64,000 nt of DNA from JBBIRG01 sp964410965 (GTDB lineage Bacteria; CLD3; SB21; JBBIRG01), in assembly GCA_964410965.1 (NCBI GenBank), contig CAYPIY010000009.1:121979-185978 (forward strand), written 5' to 3'. Below are positions 43,825 through 53,700 of the stretch, one piece after another. Every line of letters starts with the position of its first letter. The first letter of the stretch is position 1. Both the position numbers and the translations under genes were made by a program. The notes beneath the pieces were generated by a model, which had not been told where the DNA came from, did no database searches, and saw only the letters and a list, made by a program, of their open reading frames with translations.

Positions 43825-46050
43825 TCAAAAATACACCTTATACATCAGTTTTACGTTTCTTCCCGGTTCCGGCATAATTGAACGTACGCGGGACAAATGA
43901 CGGCGGTATTCCGTATCGGCGATGTTCTCCGCGGATAATACCACCGTATGCAGCAGTTTGCCGCGCTGCGCCGAATAATGAACCGCTGCGTCAAACAATA
44001 CATATCCCTTCGTGGGCTCCTCAAATTCAGCGACACGGTTCTGATTCCCTGCCCCGCGCGCGGTCGCCGAGACGTTCAGCCCGAATACTCGTTTCGTCCA
44101 TTCCGTTTTCCAGCCCAGCGGAGGAATCGCCGGTAACGGCTGGTCGGATTTATTCTGCGTTCCGCGGACATAACTGACAAACGCCAGCGCCTGCAGCGTC
44201 TCGCTCAACTGAACACGCGCACTGAATTCACCTCCCTCGATCACTGAACTGATCCCTTTGAACTGATAAACCGGCAGACCGGTGGCGATGTTAACAGCCC
44301 CGGAATTTTTCGGGAAAATATAATTTGTGATCCGGTTTCTGAAAACGGCAAAATCTGCCTTCACGCGGTCACCCGTATAACGGATATAATATTCCAGCCC
44401 GATCCCGGATTCCGGCTTCAGTTCCGGATTACCGATCTCAAATGAATACGACGCGAGATGAGGACCCTCGCTGAATAACTCCTCGATTCCCGGTGTCCTG
44501 CCCGACCGCATGATATTTACCCCGGTGATCAATTGATCCGTCAGATTATAATTAACCGAGACGGCGCCTGAAACGACACCGAACGACCGGTTCCGGATGG
44601 TTCCGATTTTCGTGAGCCCTTTCTCCGAAGGCCGTACCGTTCGATAATCCACGCGCAGAGACGAATGAATCGCCCATCGCTCAAAATGAATATGCGAATA
44701 AGCGAATCCCGCCAGCGTCAGTTCTTTCGTGTCAGGCGTAAAGATATATCCGCCTGGAACGTATGATCGGTATTCGCTCCACACGCCCAGCGTCGTCTGC
44801 TTAAACCGCTCGCTGGTCTTGAGATGATTCAGCCATCCCAGATGATACGACAGAACGGAAAACTGCGTCCCGATGCTTCCGTTCGACTCAAATTCCTGAT
44901 GAAAATAATTGGTGAACGAGTACGTAATTTCCTGGTGATGAAACACCGGATTCTCAAAGTGCCAGTCGATTTTCGATTCCGCGTGTTTCCGGTTGAGTTT
45001 GATGCGGACGCCGTTGGGATGCGCGCCCACAAACCCGCCAGGGACGCCGTATTCTGACTGATAATAACTTCCCGACGCGCCGATATAGCCCTCAGGAAGA
45101 ATGACACTCGCTCCCCCCGAGGCGTTATACGTCGTGATCGACGTGTTTTTCAGCCGTCCGATGGGCGTCGAGATGTCCCAGGCGTTGCGGAAACTCCCGT
45201 CATATTTGAATGTGAACGATTTCCATGCGTGATGAAAAACCCCTCCGGCGGCATATCCGCGGCTCACGCTTTCGAATTGAGACGAAAACGACCCTCCGGC
45301 ATGATCGCACAGGCATGACGGAATGTATCCGCGCTCGACGTTGATTACGCCTCCGAGCGTATTCGGCCCGTACATCAGCGCCGCCGGCCCCCGGATCACC
45401 TCGATTTTGTCGGAGGTGATCGGGTCAATCACCACTGCATGATCCGTCGAAGTCGCCGATAAATCGCCCGTACGCCCTTTATCCTCAAGGATAAGAAGAC
45501 GGTCTCCGCTCAAACCGCGTAGAACCGGACGGGCCGGCGCCGGCCCCATCGTCCGCTGATCCATGCCCGGCTCGTTGGATACGGTCACGGCGACCGTCTG
45601 TCCAAGATTCTGACGCAGTCTCTCTCCGGCCATTTCGATCGCTTTCTGTGACTCTACGCCGCTTTTCTGCGCCTCGATGATGATTCCTTCTCCGAGTATC
45701 GGCGCGTCCGTTAACCGGATATTCAGCATGAGTGTGTCATTCTCATGGATTTGAATCCATAAGCGATATTCACGATATCCGATACGAAATGTCTGAAGCG
45801 TATATTTTCCCACAGGCAGCCGGTTCATTCGGAACGAACCATTGCCGGAAGTAAGGGTGGAACGGTGAGCTTCTTTGATCAGGATCTGAACGCCCGCGAC
45901 CGGATCATCGGTTTCCTCGTCGTAAACGGCCCCTTTCAGATGCCCGTACGACCGATGCTCGTAAACCACCGAATCTGCGGACTCGGCTGATAATGATCCA
46001 CCCAGAATAAAGTGAATAATGAATATCAAATATTTCATAATATATTTCAT
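43825..46050 (-). CDS. TonB-dependent receptor, probable metal or metal-chelate uptake
   Basis: The frame opens at an ATG at 46113 that overlaps the upstream lipoprotein gene. I chose 46050 (MKYIMKYLIFIIHFILGGSLSAES) because it gives a clean signal peptide. A carboxypeptidase-regulatory-like domain (GAVYDEETDDPVAGVQILIKE) follows. The plug contains PVLRGLSGDRLLILEDKGRT and PAALMYGPNTLGGVINV. The 22-strand barrel ends in VKLMYKVYF. The upstream DUF2946-like and His-rich lipoprotein genes suggest a transition metal such as zinc or copper, similar to ZnuD-type receptors. This is inferred from neighbours; no metal-binding loop was firmly identified in the receptor. Confidence 0.88.
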   Translation of the reverse strand: MKYIMKYLIFIIHFILGGSLSAESADSVVYEHRSYGHLKGAVYDEETDDPVAGVQILIKEAHRSTLTSGNGSFRMNRLPVGKYTLQTFRIGYREYRLWIQIHENDTLMLNIRLTDAPILGEGIIIEAQKSGVESQKAIEMAGERLRQNLGQTVAVTVSNEPGMDQRTMGPAPARPVLRGLSGDRLLILEDKGRTGDLSATSTDHAVVIDPITSDKIEVIRGPAALMYGPNTLGGVINVERGYIPSCLCDHAGGSFSSQFESVSRGYAAGGVFHHAWKSFTFKYDGSFRNAWDISTPIGRLKNTSITTYNASGGASVILPEGYIGASGSYYQSEYGVPGGFVGAHPNGVRIKLNRKHAESKIDWHFENPVFHHQEITYSFTNYFHQEFESNGSIGTQFSVLSYHLGWLNHLKTSERFKQTTLGVWSEYRSYVPGGYIFTPDTKELTLAGFAYSHIHFERWAIHSSLRVDYRTVRPSEKGLTKIGTIRNRSFGVVSGAVSVNYNLTDQLITGVNIMRSGRTPGIEELFSEGPHLASYSFEIGNPELKPESGIGLEYYIRYTGDRVKADFAVFRNRITNYIFPKNSGAVNIATGLPVYQFKGISSVIEGGEFSARVQLSETLQALAFVSYVRGTQNKSDQPLPAIPPLGWKTEWTKRVFGLNVSATARGAGNQNRVAEFEEPTKGYVLFDAAVHYSAQRGKLLHTVVLSAENIADTEYRRHLSRVRSIMPEPGRNVKLMYKVYF

Positions 46051-46102
46051 CCAAACAAAACGCAGGAAGCGTTTTATGCCGCTCCCTCCGCAGAAACAAA
46101 CT

Positions 46103-46570
46103 TTATTTATCATGCGGCGCAGTCACAATAACGGGAATTTTCGGCGAAGTCGTATAGTCAGGATGATCGACATGATAGATCTGGATTTGCACGTCGGTTG
46201 TGTCAACAGTTTTGCCTCTTAAATGGAACTGCCATTTCGCATTCGTGCCGTTATGCCGGTAAACCGAAGCTATCGTTGTATCGGCAATGTTAACTTTCAT
46301 CCAGTGATCGTCACCGTCAGGCTGAAATAAATCACGGTTTTCATCATCGGCAATGAACATGACCTCAATCGTATCCGAAATCTGATTATCAGCCGGTACT
46401 GATATTTGTCCTGTTAAATTAACTGAATCAAGACGGGCAATTTCAACATCATTCATAAATAATACAACGCCGCGTGCTTCGGCGTGATGGCTGTGTCCGG
46501 ATTCGTCATTTGAGCATCCGGCAACAACCATGATAAAATAGGCAAATGAAAATATGGATAACGTTCTCAT
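46103..46570 (-). CDS. His-rich lipoprotein of the TonB metal locus
   Basis: The 155-residue protein has a good lipobox (MVVAGC near residue 19). Right after it comes a short metal-ligand-rich stretch (SNDESGHSHHAEA), then a beta-sandwich-like domain (VVLFMNDVEIARLDSVNLTG, ..., WQFHLRGKTVDTTDVQIQIYHVDHPDYTTSPKIPV). Small lipoproteins of this kind accompany zinc or copper TonB receptors in other FCB genomes, as far as I recall. It probably collects or presents the metal at the membrane. It ends 52 bases before the preferred receptor start. Confidence 0.75.
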   Translation of the reverse strand: MRTLSIFSFAYFIMVVAGCSNDESGHSHHAEARGVVLFMNDVEIARLDSVNLTGQISVPADNQISDTIEVMFIADDENRDLFQPDGDDHWMKVNIADTTIASVYRHNGTNAKWQFHLRGKTVDTTDVQIQIYHVDHPDYTTSPKIPVIVTAPHDK

Positions 46571-46671
46571 AAAATATCCTTATGGTATTATCCCAAAACA
46601 GAACATTCGCGGCACATTTAATATTGTACCGGAAGGGATGAGAGATAAATATTTTAATGGAAATTGAACTA

Positions 46672-47037
46672 TTACAAAAAAAGAACAGGAGGCGCACGCG
46701 GGGAGTATAATCCGCCGATCTTATCATAGATCAGCTGAACGGCAGTTTCATTGAACAACGCCGGAACTGTCCCGGCCTGCATAATGATTACGGATGATTC
46801 GGAAATATCCTGTGAAGATGAAAATATACAAACCGGACAATGATTACGATCGTGATAGGAACTTTCGTTACCGTCCGATGAACCGTAGGGACTGAAGCGT
46901 GTTTCCACGGATAACGAAACCGCATGATGATGAAAACCGTTAATTATGACGAATGTCAGATATATGAAAATGATGCAGGATTTCACAATCGAATTCAGTC
47001 TGATTAACGGAATATTCATTTCAGAATAACGTTTCAT
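46672..47037 (-). CDS. DUF2946-like small membrane protein with HxxxHCxxC motif
   Basis: The 121-residue protein has one N-terminal hydrophobic segment (SCIIFIYLTFVIINGFHHHAV), a Ser-rich loop and the motif HDRNHCPVC at about 72-80. It ends with SPRAPPVLFL, an RAPP ending typical of DUF2946 proteins, which occur next to copper- and TonB-linked genes. A metal-sensing or metal-handling role is likely. It is first in the three-gene run to the TonB receptor. A start at the internal Met7 is also possible. Confidence 0.7.
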   Translation of the reverse strand: MKRYSEMNIPLIRLNSIVKSCIIFIYLTFVIINGFHHHAVSLSVETRFSPYGSSDGNESSYHDRNHCPVCIFSSSQDISESSVIIMQAGTVPALFNETAVQLIYDKIGGLYSPRAPPVLFL

Positions 47038-47102
47038 GATGTTTCAATTATAATTAAATGAACCATTGAATACAATAAAATAAACAGATTTGATTACATA
47101 TT

Positions 47103-47120
47103 ATTCCAACCGATCGGAAT
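47103..47120. promoter_or_regulatory. Inverted repeat in the divergent metal-locus/peroxidase promoter region
   Basis: ATTCC (47103-47107) and GGAAT (47116-47120) flank eight bases that contain CCGATCGG-like symmetry. It sits between the divergent DUF2946-like and glutathione peroxidase genes and could be a repressor operator. No regulator is in the window; low certainty. Confidence 0.35.
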
Positions 47121-47154
47121 AGAAAGCTTAAAAAGATGTTCTAGGAGGAAACCC

Positions 47155-47169
47155 ATGAAAGGATTATAA
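47155..47169 (+). CDS. Four-codon leader open reading frame (MKGL)
   Basis: ATG AAA GGA TTA TAA lies 7 bases after a perfect AGGAGG Shine-Dalgarno (47143-47148) and ends two bases before the ATG of the peroxidase gene. AAGGA within this mini-frame can also serve as the binding site for the peroxidase start. It may couple or tune peroxidase translation. Confidence 0.4.
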   Translation: MKGL

Positions 47170-47171
47170 GT

Positions 47172-47741
47172 ATGAAGAATCTGTTGAAACCCATTGTAAC
47201 CTCATTTACCGGCCTTTTTTTATTCGGCTGTTTCAGTTCCGCCGAAAGACCCATAGGAGCGCAAAGCATGAAAACCATTTATGACTACAGTTTCACCGCT
47301 ATGAACGGAAAGACCATTTCGATAGGCGAATTCAAGGGAAAGAAACTATTGCTGATCAACGTCGCTTCAAAATGCGGATTTACCTCGCAGTATGAGGGCC
47401 TGCAGAAACTTCACGAAAACTACGGTGATAGGATTGTCCTGATCGGTTTTCCGGCCAACAATTTCGGAAGCCAGGAACCGGGGAGTAACGAGGAAATCGT
47501 GAATTTCTGCAAAGCGAATTACGGCGTTACTTTTCTGATGGCCGAGAAAATTTCCGTCACCGGCGATGACCAGCACCCGATATACAAATGGCTGACAACC
47601 AAAACACTCAACGGATGGAATGATCTTGCGCCGAAATGGAATTTTTATAAATACCTGATCAGCGAAAACGGCGAATTATTGAAAGTATTTCCTTCCCAGA
47701 CTAAACCGCTCAGCGATGATGTGATTGCTTTTCTTAAATAA
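47172..47741 (+). CDS. Glutathione peroxidase family lipoprotein
   Basis: The 189-residue protein has a lipoprotein signal (FLFGC at about residue 20), so it is outside the cytoplasm, unlike most bacterial homologues. The GPx/thioredoxin-fold domain has the peroxidatic cysteine in NVASKCGFTSQY, the motif FPANNFGSQEPGS and the active-site Trp/Asn in PKWNFYKYLI. FCKANYGVTF carries the second Cys used by thioredoxin-dependent types. It reduces peroxides. It is divergent from the metal-type TonB locus, and its 3' end shares a terminator with the giant gene. Confidence 0.9.
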   Translation: MKNLLKPIVTSFTGLFLFGCFSSAERPIGAQSMKTIYDYSFTAMNGKTISIGEFKGKKLLLINVASKCGFTSQYEGLQKLHENYGDRIVLIGFPANNFGSQEPGSNEEIVNFCKANYGVTFLMAEKISVTGDDQHPIYKWLTTKTLNGWNDLAPKWNFYKYLISENGELLKVFPSQTKPLSDDVIAFLK

Positions 47742-47752
47742 CGATCTTATCT

Positions 47753-47788
47753 CTTTAAAAAAAACCTGAGTGAACGCTCAGGTTTTTT
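47753..47788. terminator. Bidirectional terminator between the peroxidase and giant genes
   Basis: CCTGAG (47765-47770) pairs with CTCAGG (47777-47782) over a 6-nt loop. The stem is flanked by A8 on the left and T6 on the right, so each strand ends with a T-run. It fits the two convergent genes, which end at 47741 and 47795. Confidence 0.88.
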
Positions 47789-47794
47789 GTTGCT

Positions 47795-50700
47795 TTACCG
47801 TGCGATAAGCACTTTAGTCTTAAGTTTTGACATCCCGTTGACCTTGAGTATTGCGATGTAAACACCGTTACGGACTTTGTCGCCCTTGCCGTTGGTACCG
47901 TCCCAGATCAGGGTGGAAGGAATGGAATTCCTGAATACTCGTCCGCGTATCGTTTTTACGGGATTTCCGGCCAGCGTATAGATCTCGATCTTCGCGTTGT
48001 CATCATCCTGCTTCGGAACGAAGAAGAATGTCGTGCGTGACCGTTCGCCGCTGCCGAACGGATTCGGGTAATTGCTGAACTGATCGGTTCCTGATCCGTT
48101 CTGGTCAATGAATCTCATTGTCACCGAACTCATATCACCGGTACTGTCTGAAATCGGCCGGCCTAAAGGATCCACTACGGTAAGCGGATTGGTCAGCGGG
48201 TTGTTATTCAATGCCAAATCCGATAAAGTGTCGTAATCAAACGCGATGATATCGACGAGCCGGATACGGTAATTGCGGTTTTGCTGAGCAACAGTGCTTG
48301 CCAGTTTTCCGTCGAATGACAATGTCACAGGATTATTCTTATTCACCAATATTCCCTGCGTCCAGTTTACGGCAGCATTGATTCCCGCATTTTTTTTCTT
48401 TGACAGCTGAGCGAGCTGGTCAACATTGACGATCAGCGTATCCTGACTGAGACTCGAATGACCGAGGAATTCAGGTTCGTCGATTATCCGGACCATCAGC
48501 GAATCGGTGTTCAGATATTCACCCGGAGCGACTCTTGTATATGGATAATGACCTGCTGACGGATTGTAACGTTCGATAATGAACCGGAACGCCTGCGCGA
48601 GTATGGAATTCGTATTTTGTGACGGGCCGGTATTTTCCATGATGATCACCATCAGACTGTCGATCATTTCTGTATTGAACGCGGACTTCTTGTCTTTCCA
48701 CGTCGGTACATTGGTAACTTTCAGGATTTTTTTCTCGGTCGAAATATTAATGGTAATGCTGCTATTCACCACGGATGCGGGCAGAGCGGTGTTGGAGTCC
48801 GCCGGCAATATACTTGTGAACGCGAACCGCAGCGGATGGGAAATCACGGTATCATTCGGCGCCGTGAAAAGCCATGTGGTCGTAGAATCGCCGGTCTGAA
48901 GATCATACACAGAATCTTCCGGCATAACCCTGAACTGACCTGAACCCCCGGTCGAACCGGGTATCGTCAGCGAAGAACGATCCATCATAATCAAACCCGA
49001 TCCTGTTATGTTTGCCCGGCCGAGTTTTCTGACGTTCACGCTGACCCTGAAAGATTGTCCCATGCTTACGAAATGATCTTTCGCGTTTTCGGGTTCCGTG
49101 ATAACCGCAGTCATGACAAGACGCGGCTTGGTCTGTACGGTAATATCGTTTCCGAGACTGTCGAGAACATATAACGGCTGATTTCTGTCCCGCCCTGCGA
49201 AACGAACTTTAATAGAATAGAGATCCTGATCTAAACCCGGTGCCAGTGAAACCGGAGCGTTTATCGTCCAGGTTACAACCGTATCCTCATCGGACATGTT
49301 TTTCTGCAGGGTATCCACCGTCGTAAATCCGGCGGGAAGCACAATCGTTGCGTTTCTAGAAGTCAGCGACGGATTCTGAGCAACCGAGAATTTGACGGTA
49401 AAGGACTGCTCGGTCGATACCGCATTGCGCATCGTGATCTGCTTATTCGCGATTTGCGCGGCCTGAACGACCGTGACTTTCACGGTATCAGAACCTTTGA
49501 CAACCGCCGCTGGAAGGCTGGAGTTGACGTCGGACGGAAGCCGCTCGATAGATGCCGCAAGATCACCGCTAAGGAGCAGTGAATTCATGAGATCAAGCGA
49601 CTCTATTCGTTTCTGCAGTGTTTCTTCCTGATCTGTCAGTTGATCACGGCTGATCAGCGCGGATCCGGCGTTTATCCACCGGCTCCGGACACGGCCGTCC
49701 GTATCAGTTTCGGATTTGATATGGATATGCCGGCCCTTCGCAGTCATTTGCCTGAAAATCGCCGTAAAAGCAGAATTGTCAGGCGCCCGGAGCGTCCACG
49801 TCACGGGTGTATTGACCGCAAAGGCTTGCGTATCGGGCAGCGTCGTATTGACGAATCCTGCCGGGAATCCTAATCTCAGCAAACCGCCGGAAATGTCAGC
49901 GGTTCCGTTATTCGTCACAACCGCCTGAACTGTGAAAGTCTGTGAGGTGGAAATGGTGTCATCGATCGCTCCCGGAGGATCTGTAATTCTGAGATCAACC
50001 GATAGTTCCGCGCGGCGCACAACAGTGACGGGCAAAGTCAGCGGAAGGCTGTTTCGCTTCAAACCGGTCGTCGTATCCTCGCCGCTGAATTGGACGCTGA
50101 AGTTAAAATTGTTACCCGTTGTATCTGAAGCGAAAATACGCCACTGGACGGAATCCGTCAGCGCGGTCACCGGAGGATTCATATTCTGAGACAAACTATC
50201 CGGCGTGGAGAAACCGGCCGGTAGCTGAATCGTACCGCGGATATTGGCGAGACGGTCGAGACTCGCGACCCTTGCGCGTATCGTAAAGCTCTGGAATGTC
50301 GATACGGTTCCGTCAGTCGCGCCCAGAGGAGAAATAATATTGAATGATAACGGCGTCAGCCTGCCCACGCTGCTTGTCCTGATCTGCACGTTATCGGAGT
50401 CACTCAGATACACAGCCTTACGGCGGTTGTTCGTATCGAGAGGATATGTTCCCAGCGACGTATCCAAACGGGCTGTAAAGCGGTTAAAAGCCACTGTCGA
50501 ATCAAAAGCAAGTACGGAAACCGGCTTATCCGTTCCTATAACCGCGTACAGCAGGGTATCTCGTGTTCCCGCATAGGACAAACGGTACGGCGCAGGAACG
50601 TGAATATTCACAGGTACTGAATCCCGCGTCAAATCCGCTTCTCCAATATTATCGACACGCAGGTATAAGAAGAATTCGGACGAATCAGAAACAATCAGAG

Positions 50701-53700
50701 ATTTCGGATCGCTTCCCTTGACCGTGAGAACGACATTCAGTTTAGCGGAATCCTGGACAACCAGGGTGCGGGTATTGCCCTGCAGCGAATCGCTGATGGT
50801 CAGTGTATCGCCGTTCACAAGACTGAACAGGGTATCAATCACCGCCGAGTAAGTCTCAATGCCGCGTGTATTCTGAGTGTTAAAGTAACTTGAGGTTACA
50901 ATCTGCGAGGAGTTTGCGTTAAGGGAATTTAAAGTCACGGCCTCGCTGAACGACGATCCCGATGCCGTAAACCGCATCCTGACCTTAACCGCTTCATCGC
51001 CGTTATTCTGAACAATGCTGCGCATACGAACGATCTGATTGCGGTTGATCAGTGAATCGGTGTAAACTGTATCAACCGTGGTGAACACAATCTGAACATC
51101 GGATGAGCGAAGCACCTTGATCGAATCATGCTGCAGCAGACTGTCGGCGATCAGCTGAAGCGGATCGATGCGGTCATAGCCATAAAGTCTCACGGACAGA
51201 TCATGCATACCGGTGACTGATTTTCCGTCCAGCTGATAATACCGGTTGAATAGGGTGATGCCCGTATCAAACACCGCCGGCCGCTGATCATTGACCAGTA
51301 ACCACTGACCCGTAGAGATTGCGCCACCTGCGCTGAAGTGATCAATAACTGACAAATTCACCGCCGTGTTGTCGCCCAGATTATTTACAGTATATTGTAT
51401 ACGAAGACCGGTTTGTCCCTGAACCGCCGAATCCAGATCAAACCGTACGTCACTGAGCTGAAGGGCTGCGGGCTGACGGATATTCAGCGTATCATGGTTA
51501 TTGAACGTTAACGGAATGACAACCGTATCTTTGAGCCCTGTCGTACTGTCGGTTATGGCGCCAACCAATCTGACATTGGCCGTGTTCAATCCCATAGGAT
51601 AATCTGCCGCAGGCAGTAACGCCGTAACCGCTTTAAACTGAACCTGAGTAATTGACGAATCCGGTAACGATTTAACAAGACTGTCAAGAGTTACTGCAAC
51701 AGAAACATTGGAATCATTATTAAAGAATTCAAGCCGGGTCGAATCGGGTATCAGCGTTATCGTGAACGGTCCCTGGTTATTAATCTGTATTCTGAAGACA
51801 GAGGTTTGTTTTTGGGATACCGTGTCCGGATCAATCGTAACAAGATTATACCTCGACGGCAGAACCGGATTGATGGTCTGAAGAACATATGTCACACTGT
51901 CAAGCAGCGGTGTGGTCTGACCAATGGCCTTGATGAGGTTTGTTCCTTCTGTTCCGCCGGTCGTATAAATGGCTGAAGTTGTTCCATCCACCAGAGTCAG
52001 CGTATCATATTGGCTGAAACCATTGATGGATCCCGTCCCCTGGTTCTGAGTCACTATGTAACGCACGTTGAAATTATTGACTGGATTCCCGAACGTATCA
52101 ATGACCGTAGCGTTTAGTTGTCTCTTCTTATTAACAATTATATCATACAATTTAACCGAATCAGCCTGAGCGAATTCGTATGCGGAGGTATGAACGATAC
52201 GGATCGGTTCGCTGGTTCGCTGGGTTCCTGTATTGAGAGTCGTTACCCGGACCTGAAAGTTTATTTGAGCCCTTGTATTCCTTCCGAGTACGATGGCCGA
52301 GCCTGAATCCAATTGGATGGCCGATGGTTCGAATAAGGTATTATCCGCTGGATTCCCGGTGATAAGTATCGTCGTTGTATCAAGATTATTCAAATTGTTA
52401 TATTGATCATAAGCGTTGATGATGACGCTGTCTCTTCTTCCGGCAATCCAAACAGTATCGACATCGATGGTCAGATAAGAAATCGCGGCCGGGAGGATGC
52501 TGATATGATAGCGAACCGTGTCCTGATCCGGCGTCGCATACAGCGGATAAGCCTTCACCGTGACATTCTGAGTCTTCACCGGAGCGTAATACGTGATCCT
52601 GACCTTCCCGTTCGCGTCCGACCGGATCACCGTATCCTTCAGCGTCTGACCGATATTAAACCCGCCGCTGTCGCTGACCGTAACCAACCGAACCGAACTG
52701 TCAATCACCGCGTTCCCAAACTGATCCTTCACCTCCACTTCCAGCTGAGCCGTCTGCCTCGCGATCACCGATAAATTGCTGTCCGTTCCCGAAACCAGCT
52801 CAATCGTATCCAGTACCGCGTGCGTCATCGTCACCAGACGCGTCACTTTATTCGACAGTATCCTCAGCGAATTGTTCACCGAATCCAACCCTTCCGAACC
52901 CGCCGTAAACGTCAGCGTCCCCAGTCCGTTATTGTCTACACGGTAGAACCAGCTGATGACCGACGAATCCCCGCTCTCCAGCCTCGATAACGACACCGCC
53001 GGCCCGCTCACCAGGCTGATCTGCCCGCTGCCCAATGAATCCGGCGTCAGAGGATTCGGCATCAATCCCAGCACAACCGATCCGCTGTCATTGCGTACCT
53101 TCATCCGAAGTTCAAACGTCTCTCCCGCATACACCGTATTATTCGGTATCTCATTGCCATTCCTGTAAACCCGGAAACTGTCCGCCATCGCCGTCAGTAC
53201 CGCCGACCGGAACACTTCCAGAGAATCCGGATTAATCAACGCCGCGGTCGTAACCTGCTGATTGTCATTGTAATCAATCCCCCGCACTCTCGACGATACA
53301 TAATGCATCCCCAGCGGCGCCGTCGTATTCACACGGTAATACCTCACCAGTTGCACCGTATCCCCGTTCACCAGCGAATCCAGAGCATCCCCGCCGATCA
53401 GCGTCCACTGACTGGTCACATCCTGTACTCCTGAACCAATCGAATCCTTCCACGTGATGCTCCGCGCGACCGTACCGCCCGTATTGCTGATGCTGTAATC
53501 AACACGGATACTGTCCTGGCCCCGTACCGCCCGGGTCTGCGTAATTGCCACACTGTTAATCACCAACTGTGCCGGATTCTGTACCGTTAATGTATCTAAT
53601 ATGTTATTCCCGTACCTGAATCGTAACGTATCATAATCGCTCGTCGAAGAATCAAACACCGTGCCCCACAGCACAATCACCGCGCTGTCCGTCGCCGACG

